Shown here piece by piece: positions 1-10,759 of a DNA stretch of 64,000 bases. The stretch is from assembly GCA_026120185.1 (NCBI GenBank), contig JANUWF010001683.1, positions 4,410,001 through 4,474,000 of the forward strand. Direction: 5' to 3'. The notes under the pieces were generated by a model, which did no database searches, was not told the origin of the DNA, and saw only the letters and a program-made list of their open reading frames with translations. Position numbers and translations under genes: made by a program. This DNA is from Voacanga thouarsii (Eukaryota; Streptophyta; Magnoliopsida; Gentianales; Apocynaceae). Each line of letters opens with the position of its first letter. Position 1 is the first letter of the stretch.

Positions 1-650
1 AGACTTGGCTTACGCCCAGTCCATATATCATAAGGAGTCCTAGGCACTAACTTAGAAGGCACTAAGTTCAGAATATATGTCACTGTTTCCAGGGTATATC
101 CTTAAAAGGGTATTGGAAGAATAGCATGAGACATCATGCTTCGAACCATTTCCATAAATGTGCTGTTCTTTCTCTCATCTACTCCGTTCTGTTGGGGTGT
201 CCTCGGTGCAAAGAGTTGGGATACTATCCCATGATGTATCATGTAATTCTTGAATTCACCAAGGAGGTATTCTCCACCACGATCTGATCATAAGGTCTTG
301 ATCAATTTACCTGTCCGACGCTCCATTTCAGCCTTAAACTATTTGAACTTATCAAAAGAGTCAGACTTACGTCTCATTAGGTAAATGTAACCAAACCTTG
401 TACAATCATCTGTGAAAGTGATGAAATACTTAAAACCTCCTCTAGCTAGTGTAGACAAGGGACCACACACATTAGTGTGAATAAGACTTAATACCTCTTT
501 GGCTCTATTAGCCTTAGGGACAAATGACCTTTTGGTCATCTTTCCCATCAGGCAGGACTCACACTGAGACCAATTTTCCAATCTCAATGAGCCCAAAGGC
601 CCATTACGGATTAACCTCTGAAACCTGGTTGAGTTTATATGACCTAACAT
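1..650 (-). pseudogene. Ty1/copia integrase fragment (decayed)
   Basis: This is the integrase part of a minus-strand copia polyprotein that runs off the left edge. The longest open stretch (339-650) begins with the GAG-pre-integrase zinc finger (LGHIN, then CESCLMGKMTKRSF) and continues into the core with the first catalytic aspartate in FTDD. After a stop at about 338 the same frame reads SDRGGEYL (second aspartate) and TPQQNGV followed by the glutamate region. It ends near PYDIWTGRKPS. At least two in-frame stops are visible (before FKAEM and before SDRGGE), so it is not functional. Copia integrases normally insert the cDNA copy into host DNA. Reverse transcriptase and RNase H would lie to the left, outside the window. 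Confidence 0.9.
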
Positions 651-1140
651 TAGATGCCAAATATAAGAGTTATTGACATTGGTCCTTTTCTTCCTTATTA
701 AAAGTTCAGATTGAGCATTATTTAATTAATTGTTAATAGGTTTAAGAAAAATAGATTCCAATACATGTGCCCCGTATATAAAATTTATCCATCTGATAGA
801 AATACCAGAATGGAAAGATACAAAATAGCATTGATTTATTAGTTTCACAACCAAAATCAAATTCTGTCGAAATCTAAGTACATATAAAATATCTTTCAAA
901 ACCACTATTCTATTGCAATTAAATACAAGATCCAGCTCTCCCACTACAAGGGCCCAAACTTGTGCTCTATTTCCCACACGTAGTCCATGTTCACCCTTCT
1001 GGAGTCTTCTAATCTTTCTAAACCCCTACAATGAGTTACAGATGTGATCAGTAGCTCCTAAATCAACAATCCTAGTGGAAGTTGGTCCAACCATTAATAT
1101 AAACTCTAGATAGAAAACATTACCTGTGGGGTTTTTCTGG
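651..1140 (-). pseudogene. Ty1/copia protease region (decayed)
   Basis: Reading leftward from about 1105, the frame gives IVDLGATDHICNSL, which matches the copia aspartic protease active site. The usual DSG is DLG here. A stop follows, then GLRVGNRA and VVLKDILYVLRF, the conserved LKD-(V/I)-LYV block that precedes the pre-integrase domain. The piece sits between the gag zinc knuckle and integrase, the normal copia order. The stop inside the domain and loss of the DSG serine make activity unlikely. Confidence 0.8.
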
Positions 1141-1905
1141 GCTTGACGATCTGGACACTCCTTTTTCTAGTGTCCTTTCAGTTCACATTTGAAGTACTTA
1201 ACCTTGGGTTTATCTTTGGGCTAGGCCGTTACGTTCCCCTTCTTCTTCTTGAACTTCCTGGGCTTGGGCCTAGTTCTAGAAGATGAAGCCTTAGCAATCA
1301 TAGCCTTAGATTGTAGCTTCATGACCTTCTCCGCCATCTAGAGCTCCTTTATCAACTCAATTAAACCTATGTTCAACTTGTTCATATTATAGTTGAACTT
1401 GAATTGAGTAAAGGAACCTGGTAGAGATTCGAGAACCATGTCCACTTGGCTCTCGGGGTCAATAACAATCCCTAAGATTTCTGCCTCCTCGAAAACAGCA
1501 ATCATCTTGAGCATATGCTCTCTGACTAATGCTCTCTCAGCCATCTTAGGGTTAATGATGGTTTGAATAGCCTCCTGCCTTGCAGGGTGGCTCCTATCCG
1601 CGAACATCGTAGCTAATGATTGAGTTATATCATACGCAGTGGTCATGTGCTCATGTTTGGATTGGAGCACATTAGACATGGAGGCCGACATGTAACAGAG
1701 CCATATCATCGGCCTACTTCCATGCCTTCTCAGCCTCACGCTCCTCGGTGGTGCAACCCTCCGCAATAACAGGGCAGGTTTCGTAAAGGACGTACTTATA
1801 CTCTTCTGCTGTGAGTATTATGTCCAGGTTTGTCTTCCAGTCCATATAGTTTGGTTCCAATAGCTTATTCTCTTAGAGAATAGCGGCCAATGGACTAAAA
1901 GAACC
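1141..1905 (-). pseudogene. Ty1/copia gag (UBN2 family) with zinc knuckle
   Basis: The open stretch 1338-1766 contains the central UBN2-type gag region: MSASMSNVLQ, then YDITQSLATMF, then QVDMVLESLP and FKFNYNMNKLN. Upstream, other frames still read NKLLEPNYMDWK and LTAEEYKYVL, the usual copia gag N-terminus, but the start codon is no longer recognisable. At 1155-1196 a CCHC zinc knuckle is visible with its first cysteine changed to tyrosine, glycine to glutamate, and the tryptophan after the histidine changed to a stop. Gag would form the virus-like particle. The second copia copy at 50-52 kb has the same domain order. Frameshifts and stops show this copy is dead. Confidence 0.88.
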
Positions 1906-3699
1906 TCCCACGATTTATGAAAAATCGAAAAATAAAAGAAAAAGATTTAGTTTGTAAAAACAAAACAAATATGTGCACTTTATCCTTATTATCAAAACTG
2001 ATAATAATCAATTTGGCTCTTAGGAAAACTGACATAGCTTCTTGGGAAGATTAACAGTTTTCTAAGCTAAGTGTGTTAACCACCACAAATTAATTTTCCT
2101 TCTAGGTAATGATCTAGAAGATAACTCCATCGAGGGTATAGCCGTTTCCTCTCATTTCCTATAAACATTCCTTGTACTATGACCTCTAATGAGGGGTTGG
2201 CCGATCATAGTACGTGCCTTGGGTTATTAATTACATCTTTTCATTAGATTTAGATCCTTATGGTAATCCCATCGTATACGGGTTCACTCCCAGGGTGACG
2301 TGAGGGGACCCACATCTCTAATGAGGATCGTGATGGAAGCCATAGGGCCGTTGGAACCCCTCTCCCACTTAGTCTTTTAAAACAAGGGTTTTCTGGAAAA
2401 ATATCCTTTTGAAAATTTCCATTAAGCTCAATAATAAAATGTCTAAGTCCACAAAAATCTCTATGTCAAGGTTTATATCCTTTGAGAGTTTTCCCATGGA
2501 CTAATTTTATTTAAGTTAAAAACTTAATGATTTCAAAAATTTTCCAATTAAAACTTTCTAGAAACTTTGGTCTCAAGTTTATTTGACAAAACAAATTTTC
2601 TTGCGCCAAAATTAAAACAAAATGGATTTCTATTTTAACCTTAGAAAAATATCTAAATCCAATATTATTTTCTATATCAAGGATTAAAACATTTGAGAAA
2701 ATATCTAAGGATTAATTTTTGTTCAAGTTAAAATAACCATTTAGTTTGTAGAAAAAATGTTTTCCTTGTCAAAAACATTCCCAAAGACTTTGGTCTTTGG
2801 GAATACCATGCATATAGGTACATAAAAATAAATAGCATGCTAGAAAATAGTAGAAGTTTTCATGCTATTCTATTTTTAAACCTAAGTGTCCAGATAATAG
2901 AATTGAATACATTAATTAATTAATGATTTTGTTTAATCCTAAAATCCCTTACTAATATTTTTCATGCAAAAATATTTCATGAATATTAACTATTGATGAT
3001 AGGGGCTAAATTAGCCATATTTTTTCTAGTTATTTGAGGTTCTTTTGTGATACATTTTGTTCAATAACTAGTCATATTCCTTCATATTTGAGATTTTACT
3101 CTTGGAAAGGTATTTTGTTCATTAATGCAGATTTTTGGGGTAAAGTGAAACAAAAATGTCGCAAAATAGATTAGAGGCAATACCAGCTAGGGCACTAGAA
3201 CTGGCGCCGGCCATGCACTATAGACACGAACTTCGAAGCGACAAAAAATTGGCGAAACAAAGTAAAACAGAGTGGAATTGATGCCGGCTCCAAGAGTCAA
3301 GGTGGCGTCGGCTGCATTCTGGTGTTCATTATGCAAAAATCGAAAAAAAATCGGCGAACAAGTAGAGAACCAGAACACAACTGGCGACGGCTCCAAGAGT
3401 CAAGGCGGTGCCTGTTGTGAAGATAAAATTGCAAGCCAAACATAGCCAAAAAACCAGCCACGTGAACAACAAAAAACGCAGCATACCTGCGTGAAGAAGA
3501 AAAAGGGGAAAAAAAATATTTTCTTTTACCTCTTCTTGTTGATCTCACACTCGGCTGAACTGGAATATACGGAACTGGGGTAGGCACGCTTGTAGAAGCC
3601 TCTGGTGCAATCCCTGCAAGCCTTCTACTTTGTCTTTGCATGTAGATGAACGCCTAACTTTCGATCTTCCAGTATATGGCCTGCCTAATCTCGTTTGGT
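1906..3699 (-). mobile_element. Untranslated leader of copia copy 1
   Basis: No gene is supported in this 1.8 kb. It lies between gag and the LTR of the minus-strand copia element and is recognisably similar to 51,826-53,479 in the second copia element. Shared strings include the CTATGTCAAGG-type repeats near 2460 and 2670 and the GTAATG-GTCTAGAA block near 2105. A leader this long between LTR and gag is large for a copia element. I could not find the methionine-tRNA primer site that is clear in copy 2, so the left LTR border is uncertain. Short reading frames here (3187-3396, 3297-3641) have no recognisable domain. Confidence 0.55.
3236..3420. repeat. Imperfect tandem repeat, about 103-bp period
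   Basis: Two copies of a block that contains AAAAATTGGCG or AAAAATCGGCG, then GGCTCCAAGAGTCAAGG, lie about 103 bases apart (anchor strings at 3288 and 3391). A GGCGCCGGC string at 3203 may belong to a third, weaker unit. The block lies inside the copia leader and is more GC-rich than its surroundings. The leader of the second copia copy has a comparable GGTGCCAAG/GGCACCTGG/GGCGCCGGG cluster near 52,990-53,095. Confidence 0.6.
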
Positions 3700-5172
3700 G
3701 AACAACTTAGGGGCTAAAGAATATTTTCTGGAGAGGGAGGAAAAAACGTCTGGTATTTTTTACAGAGAGGAAGCACCGGGGGAAAAAATACCGTCCCTTC
3801 CTTATCTCCTGTTTAACCTAAATAAAACCCTAGGTTAAACTGGATTGGGCCATTGGACTCTTAGTTTAACCTTTTGGGCTTAATTAATTATTCTAACTAA
3901 AACCAAATAATTGGCCCAATTAATAAATAATTAATTTTTCCAGCCCAAATAAACTAGTCCAATTAATTAAGCCTATATTAGTTTAGTCCCAGGTTAATCT
4001 TTAATTATTCAAACTGGGCTAAAGCCCTGAATAATTAATTAACCCACCAAACTAATTTAATTAATTCTCTCTCTCCATGGACCTTTATTTTATTCTAGCC
4101 CAATAATTAAATCAGGCTACTTAAATAAAATAAATTCCATTTAAATTAAGATCAATTCTTTAGCCCATATTTAATTAGGATTCACGGTCTATACTGGGGA
4201 CCAAAAGACACACCGCCTTGGCTACTAAAATGACCAAAATACCCTTGCCATAAAAATAGCTGTATTTTGCATTTTAAATATTTCCTAATATCACCATAAG
4301 GAAATATTGACCCCAAGGACAATGCTGCGTTAGCAAAGTCTCCGACCTACAGGTGAAATGACTAAAATACCCCTCTACACATCGCCGTACATTTAGAGAG
4401 GAAGAAGTGTACTAACACCCCTCTAAATGACATCTACCATCCTTAGGCTTCTAGTCCAATGATCCACGACTTCCTGGAGTGTTTCTGCTTTCCAAGGGAG
4501 CTACCCTAAAGCAAACATCCAAGTCATGTTTCTCAGGGCCCTGGATAATTTAGACCATTCGGACAACCACAAGGGGCGATATAGTGCAGAAAATATCTTG
4601 TATAAGTCTGTCTTAACTAACTAGTCACACATACCCAACATGCAAGTATATTGGCCCTACGATAGAACCTAAACTATAGCAAATCAAAGTATATGCTTCC
4701 AGCTTCGCCAGACCACCAACTCATACTCAAGTCGTAGAGTACTAGTCCACGCTGTAGCGGTAGTAGTCTAGGTTTCTACCATATAGTACTTTGAGAAACC
4801 ACTACTACAGGTCCTATTCTACGTATTCGAAATACGCTTATGTCATGAAGTAGGTGGACTACCCACTGGCTAAAGGTAAGCCATTCCCCATTTGGAATTC
4901 ATAACATAATAACCTAACACATGATGAGGTTCCCAGTCTCATCAATATGTTAAGAACAAATGTTTATGTGTTAAATAACCCGTGATCCATACCTTACTGT
5001 GAAAGACCACCATTCACATGGATTACTTATTTAAACACAATGGGTCTGTTCCAAACGAAAATTGTGCACAAACAAAAAGTAAATTCACAAATAATTTCTG
5101 AAAATAAATTCTTTTATTAAATAATTCAATTTTATATCAGAAACCTAGTCTAAGAGGGCATACAATCCAACA
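3700..5172 (-). mobile_element. LTR of copia copy 1
   Basis: Read on the minus strand the LTR begins TGTTGGATTGTATGCCCTC at 5172, the typical start of plant copia LTRs of the Tork/Angela kind. Its body aligns with the copia LTR pieces at 59,465-59,906 and 63,476-64,000, for example the CTTGGCTACTAAAATGA block near 4220 and CCACCAACTCATACTCAAG near 4711. The left border is approximate because no primer site was recognised. No coding sequence is seen. Confidence 0.75.
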
Positions 5173-6290
5173 TGTTATTCCCTGTAGTTAAGGCAGTACT
5201 TGATTTTTTTTACGTGGTTTTTGGTAATTTGTGGAGTTTTAGTATCTTTCAGCTTCTACTCGGCCAAGAACATTGTACCTACGAGTTTAGGCACTTACTA
5301 AGCCTATAAATAGATGAAAAACACAAGGGAAAATGGGAGAATTCATTGATCATCATAGAAAATCACTCAATCAAAGGAGGAATTCTTCAATTCAAGGAGG
5401 ATTGTGCAAGAAGGTCTTCAAAAGAAGAAGAAGGAGGCTTGTCTATGAGTGTTTTCTTTTACTTTGTTTTCTTTTTCTTGAACAATGATATGTTAATTGT
5501 GTTATTGTAATATGACATTTTTGTAGATATTCATGATTTTTAGAGTTATTTGATCTTTTGATTAATTGATTGTTATTCTTGGTATTTGATTACTTGTGCG
5601 TATTACGAGCTTAATTGGTTATGTCTTCCCATTAACTTGCTTGGACAAAGGGGTTGATAGTGGTCTCAATTCATTAGTTTCATATTTTTTAGCTTTTAAC
5701 TTGCTTGGACAAAGTGGTTAAGAGTAGGGACAAAGTAATTAAAGGTTAATTGATGTCTGCCAATATATGGATTCATTAGTTAATTTCATGCTTAATTTGC
5801 TAGGAATGGGAATTAAATCAAGGACTATGGTTAATGCATCTTTTGGGTAAGACTAGTTGAGATAGGATATATGATGCTAAGTTACCTAGAAGATAGGGAT
5901 TCATGGATTGGACAAAGAAGTGAATCTATAATATCCTTCACGATGTCAAGAGAATAATTAGTTATGATAAAGATTAAGTACTTTAGGTCATGTATGTCAA
6001 CATAATGGTTTAAGTTACATAATTCTACATCCTTGACATGTATATATTTTTATTTTATTTTCTTTTCTTTTCCTCTTTATTTATTTTTCACTTTATCAAG
6101 TCGGTTAAACAATGAAAGAAAAGTGACTAATGTCTACTTGTTCTTAGAGGATCGACACTCGTTTGAACCCTATGCTCGGTTAACGAAGAGTACGCTTGCA
6201 CATATGTGTAATTTGGAATTAACATTTTAATTTAAATTAGATTGAGAATGTGCTTGTTATTTATATGATTTTTATACCCAAATCTGGACA
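5173..6290 (+). mobile_element. 5' LTR of a truncated Athila/Tat-type Ty3/gypsy element
   Basis: The stretch starts TGTTATTCCC directly after the copia LTR end and finishes ...GGACA just before an aspartate-tRNA primer site. It has a clear TATA box and a GGCTTGTCTATGAGT block shared (in reverse) with the solo LTR at 9353-10395. The left border is an inference, because no target duplication could be matched. The short frame at 6033-6230 lies inside the LTR and has no domain. Confidence 0.65.
5305..5313 (+). promoter_or_regulatory. TATA box of Athila-type LTR
   Basis: TATAAATAG is a canonical plant TATA box, placed about 130 bases into the LTR and upstream of the purine-rich GAAAATGGGAG leader. 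It is the likely promoter of the element's transcript. Confidence 0.55.
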
Positions 6291-6301
6291 CATAAAGTTT
6301 T

Positions 6302-6319
6302 TGGCGCTGTTGCCGGGGA
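6302..6319 (+). other. Primer binding site (tRNA-Asp type)
   Basis: TGGCGCTGTTGCCGGGGA differs by one base from the well-known TGGCGCCGTTGCCGGGGA primer site of Athila/Tat gypsy elements, complementary to the 3' end of tRNA-Asp. It lies about 11 bases after the LTR end, as expected for first-strand cDNA priming. Confidence 0.88.
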
Positions 6320-6576
6320 ACAATAGCATGAAAGCTTGGATTTTATTGATTTAATTATGTAAATATGTAAATATGTAAGATATGTACGATTGTTATTTTT
6401 ACAAAAAGGTGGTATCTTTTGTATTTCATGTATTCTTGTACACCCTTGTACCCTAATTTAACTTACTGACTTTGACTATGTTCGAGTTACTAACTTTGTA
6501 ACCTTTTAATTTTGCTTTAATCATTAATTTTGCTCTCTAACTTGATTCTTGTTTTCTTACGTGTTATCCTTGGTAC

Positions 6577-7563
6577 ATGACCCGAAAATCCAAAGGCGAA
6601 ATAGTCGATTTAGACCCTGAAATCGAAAGGACATTATCAAAGATCCGCCGGACAATCCAAAGGAACTTAATCGTCGAAATGGATGGTGCTCAACAAAATA
6701 ATGCTGGGAATGATAGGAGGGTTATGGATGACTTTGTAAAATCCACAATCTCGGGCACAGGCTCGAGTATCACTAGGCCTAGGAAAGATGCTAACAATTT
6801 CGAAATAAAGTTCAACAGTATCCAAATGGTGCCAAATATGGTTCAATTCGACGGGCTCCTGAAGAAGATCCCCATGCTCACTTAGCTAGTTTTTTTTCAA
6901 ATTTGTGATACTTTCAAGATGAATGGTGTTTCTAAGGATGCCATAAAGTTAAGGATTTTTCCTTTTTCCTTGAGAGATAGAGCTAAATCTTGGTTAAAGT
7001 CTTTACCTACCGGTTCTATCACAACTTGGAATGCCCTAGCTAAAAATTTTTTGGCTAAATATTTTCCTCCAGCTAGGACAGCCAAACTTAGGAACGAAAT
7101 CTTTGCCTTCCAACAATCAGATTCTGAGCCCTTATATGAAAGTTGGGAGAGATTTAAGGAGATGCTAAGAAAATGCCCACACCACGGATTTGAGCTGGGA
7201 ATGCAGATGCTTATCTTTTTTAATGGCCTTACGTTCGCAACATGGCAAGTGGTGGACTCTTTTGCATGGGGTTCCATCAGTCATAAAACCCCGAAACAGG
7301 TATTTATGCTTATTGAAAATTTGGCTTCTAATAACTATTCTTAGAAAAGTGTAAGGTCTAGAGCTCGTGTGCAAGGAGTGCACAAAGTGGATGCTGTGGC
7401 AGTATTAGAGGCTAAGGTGGACACCTTAACCTTGAAGATGGAACAGTTGGTGATGCCTCAAGGCTAGGGTTTAAACATAAGTTGTGATTTCTATGGAGAA
7501 GGACACCCCAATCATGAATGCCAAAAGATACTCCAAGAAACTTCGGAGCAAGCAACCTTCGCA
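6577..7563 (+). pseudogene. Athila-type gag, frameshifted and truncated
   Basis: The gag start is taken at 6577 (MTRKSKGEIVDL). The first frame runs to 6885. Loss of about one base near 6862 then shifts the reading frame, and the match continues as FFQICDTFKMNGVS, FPFSLRDRAKSWLKSLP and FLAKYFPPART, the core of the Retrotrans_gag family. A stop follows ASNNYS at 7342, where relatives carry tryptophan, and another follows MPQG near 7465. A degenerate zinc knuckle (CDFYGEGHPNHEC, second cysteine changed to tyrosine) lies near 7480-7520. The element stops abruptly at about 7563, where LTR C sequence begins, so protease and pol are missing. Confidence 0.87.
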
Positions 7564-9265
7564 GGTATATAACAATAAATAAAATCTTTTGAATAAAATA
7601 TTAGAATTAATTAATGACCTTGTAGACCTTAGTTAAAACTTTTACCTATATTCACAAATATTATTTATATTAAAATTTATTTATTATTTATTAATAAAAA
7701 ATTTAATATAATTCATTTATTATTAATTTTATTTATTACTATTTATTTATTATCTATTAATTATTAATTAAAAATTTAGTGTAATTTATTATTTTATTAT
7801 AATAATACTTTTTGAATATTATCATTTACTAGTATTATTTAGGACTTAGTATTATTCAATATTTAAAACACCAGTTTATTTAATAGTAATAATACTCAAA
7901 ATTTATTACTTGAACCTATAACTTATTAGTAATTATTTTAGAACCCATAGTTATTAAAACTTATCAATCTAGATTTATTTTATAAAATCCTTTATCATCT
8001 AGCCTTAAAGCTTAGGACATTAAGGTCATGGTTAGTCATGGTTGTAACTAGTTGAGTTAGAAATTATTTATGTACAACAAGTATAGCTCGAATATAATTT
8101 TATGCCTTGTGTTTACCCTAGGCAAGGTTAGGTTGACCTTGGAGGATTTTTGAATTTAAGCAAGCAAAGGATCAGGTAAGCTCCTGCATGGAGTCATTTG
8201 TAGATAAAAAATTATTGTGGCAAGCCAAATTCAATGTTTATGATCATTCGGTTGTACAGGCAATTAAGGATTGTTTTCCTTTTTATTTCAGTCAAGAAAA
8301 TCAATTGAGAATTAAACAAGTAGTTTTACTCAAAATGCCAAACTCTTTCTAAAACCCAACTTTGACAAGAATTTTAGAAACCCTTAATTGTTGTTTCTCA
8401 GTAAAACATTGTATGATCAATTTTCTCCTAAGTGGGACAAACAACGTTGAGTACTCAATAAGGGTAGACTACTAGGACTAGTCTTTGAAGGGTTAGGGTA
8501 TATTTCTCAATACGTGGCTACTTCTGAGGGGTGAGTCCTTCCCAGATAGGATGCCAGTCTAGTAGGTCATACCGATCTGAGCTAGCAAGTTTCAGTCAAG
8601 TGGATTGTGTGTTTTTGGAGTGCATAACCGGTAAGTTTGGGTATAGAGATGGAGGAGTATTTCACCTGGTAGGCCATACACCTACCTTTTGTCAACATGC
8701 TCAATGTGTGGCAATCTGATCGGCAGCATGCTCAACGTGTGGCATACTGACAATTATATTGTCATGGGGCCCAACGTGTGGTAACCTATGCCCACATCTT
8801 TGGGTGGTTGTATTTAGTGTGCACATATATGGTTTGGAAAGCAAAACACCACTATTTATTTTAACATTTATTTAATGCTTGCCAGCAGTTTCTCTTATAA
8901 AACTTTTACTACTTGCATACATGAACTGTTTTATCTGAAACACTCAAAGCACACACGAGCTTACTGAGATTTTTGTCTCATCACCTTTTATGCCATGTTT
9001 TCAGGTCAATCCTACTATGAAGGTTATTAGCTAGATTATTGCTTGTGATTTTGTAGACTTTTTACTATTTTCCTTACGTGATGTTTTTTTAGAGATTGTA
9101 GCATACAATTTATTTTGGATTTCTTCATGTATTATTGGGTTGTAATAAGTTTAATTTTAAAGTATTTCTTTCATTTTATTTTATGTGACCTAGTTATAAA
9201 GACCCCTTGTCCTATGGACGGGGCGACATCCTGGCCCTGATGGGCCTAGGTAGTGGGGTGTTACA
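7564..9265 (+). mobile_element. Truncated LTR of family C (3' part)
   Basis: This aligns with the 3' part of the family C solo LTR at 43,043-47,374. Shared blocks include the GGCCTTAAAGCTTGGGACA-like string near 8003, AAAGGATCAGGTAAGCTCC at 8165, GTTGAGTACTCAATAAGGG near 8447, and the terminal GACGGGGCGACATCC and GTAGTGGGGTGTTACA ending at 9265. The 5' part is missing and the left junction with Athila gag is abrupt. No gene is seen; the AT-rich stretch 7570-8000 is LTR sequence. Confidence 0.75.
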
Positions 9266-9342
9266 CTCCTTGTCCAAGAAACTAGATGGGGTGACACCTA
9301 GTATTGATATGCTTCCGTTGTTGTCTTTAGTAGGGGTGTTAC
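9266..9342 (+). mobile_element. Terminal fragment of family B LTR
   Basis: The bases GGGGTGACACCTAGTATTGA and the final TTAGTAGGGGTGTTAC match the last 75 or so bases of the family B LTRs ending at 28,572 and 48,076. Placed directly after the end of LTR C, it suggests that the C element had inserted into a B LTR here. Confidence 0.7.
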
Positions 9343-9352
9343 GCTATCACTC

Positions 9353-10395
9353 GAAATTATTAAGGAAGAACATTTAATTGAAATTCATTAACTAAAACTA
9401 AATCAACTAAGATAATCAGATACCATAGAAAAAAAAGTATAGATCCAAAGAAAATACATCATCTTCAAGTATAAAATAGGCTACAACCCTTCATTAAAAT
9501 AAAAAATCGAATATCAGCATAACAATTACAAGTAAGAAGAGAAAAGAAAAGAAAAGCAAACTCATAGACAAGGCTTATTCTTCTTCCTCTTGAGATCATC
9601 AAGTAACCCTCTCTTTCTCTTCCTTAAATCTCTTAGCCTTTCTCTTTTCTTTATGTGTAAACTCACAAAACTTAGTATTTTCAAGCAAAACCCCTAAGCC
9701 CTTCCAGCTTGGAAGAATGATATATAAGGCTTTCAAGTCATGGATCTTTAGAAATTCATTACAGAATATGTTGGAATTGCTTGTGGGCAGCCCAGGGAAC
9801 TTGAACTTCCCTGGGCTACCAAGTATTCCAGAAACAAGATGGCCTAGGAAAGTTCAAGTTCCCTAGGCCACTACATTTATAGATTTAGCCATTTTTTAGG
9901 AACACCAAGCGGCCTAGGAAGGTTAAAACTCCCTAGGCTTCCAACTCACTACATGCCACAAGGCAGCCTAGGAAAGTTACTTCTCCCCAGGCCGCCAAGT
10001 CTAAAGCATATAGCACCATAAAATACATTAGGCAGCCTAGGGAATTTGGATTTCCTAGGCCACCAATGCTCTAGAAAATTTGCACAATTGAAACACACTA
10101 GGCGGCCTAGGGAACTTAAGCTCCCCTAGGCTACTAATTCTCCAGAAACTTGGTGAATTTTAAGTTAGCGGCCTAAAGAAGTTGTACTTCTCTAAGCTGC
10201 AATCTTGATTCCATTGTTTCTCCATTTTTCTTCCGTTTTCTTCCTTTTCATCTTCATTCGTTCTTCAATTGGTATTTTTCATTGCCTAACAAAAACAAGA
10301 TGAAAAGGGTGTGGTACGTAGTGAATTGCATAAGAATTTATCTCAATTAAGGCATAAAAACACTAAAAAAATGTATATATGATGAGCCCTCATCA
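9353..10395 (-). mobile_element. Solo LTR, Athila/Tat type
   Basis: On the minus strand the sequence begins TGATGAGGGCTCATCA and continues with the ATGCCTTAATTGAGATAA block typical of Athila/Tat-like LTRs. It contains the reverse of the GGCTTGTCTATGAGT block of the LTR at 5173. The 5-base direct repeat CACTC lies on both sides (9348-9352 and 10396-10400), which supports a single complete LTR left after LTR-LTR recombination. The far end reads ...ATTTC rather than ending in CA, so that border may be off by a few bases or mutated. A seven-unit hairpin array occupies its middle. Confidence 0.7.
9789..10198. repeat. Array of seven imperfect palindromes (hairpins)
   Basis: Seven 28-30 base inverted repeats start at 9789, 9841, 9911, 9965, 10034, 10104 and 10170, spaced 52 to 70 bases apart. 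Each has the form (A/G)GCCTAGGGAA, a short centre, then TTCCCTAGGC(C/T). The first has perfect 11-base arms (AGCCCAGGGAA and TTCCCTGGGCT). The sequences between hairpins are AT-rich and only weakly alike, with CCA(A/G) and TCCAGAAAC(T/A) strings recurring. In RNA every unit could fold into a stem-loop. Confidence 0.85.
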
Positions 10396-10400
10396 CACTC

Positions 10401-10759
10401 CATATCCGTTTTGATAAATTATCATATATATTGGAAATATTTATTGCTAAATTTCAGAAGTCACATACACGGGACTTACTGAAATTTTATCTCACACATT
10501 TTAATTCATATTTTACAAGAGATTATCCATAGAAGTAAGACTAAGGAGTTTTAGGGACATTATGTTTTGGAATTGATGTTTTGTATCCTGATATTTTAAT
10601 CTATAGATGACGTTTGAGGATTAAAATGGATATTTAAGTATACTATTAATTTGAAATGTTATTTTACTTTGGGATTTGATGTATTATTCAGAAAGCTTTG
10701 AAATATATGTATCCAAGTATTTTTCTTAAGTCTCGAAAATTTCCTTTATTTGGTTTTCA
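10401..10759 (+). mobile_element. LTR-like AT-rich fragment, no gene
   Basis: No coding sequence is seen. A CACGGGACTTACTG string and the following TCTCACACA near 10,470 match the late part of LTR families A, B and C in plus orientation, so this is probably a diverged LTR remnant. The match is short, hence the low confidence. Confidence 0.4.

Noticed and set aside
3297..3641. A 114-residue basic frame in the copia leader (MQRQSRRLAGIAPE).
   Set aside because: It overlaps a tandem repeat, has no domain, and has no counterpart in the second copia leader.
5173..5177. A target duplication for copia copy 1 or the Athila LTR at their joint.
   Set aside because: No matching 5-base repeat could be found at the partner ends, so the order of these two insertions is left open.
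9789..10198. Regularly spaced palindromic repeats that could be mistaken for a CRISPR array.
   Set aside because: The repeats are imperfect, the spacing is variable, and the context is a plant LTR; no cas genes exist here.
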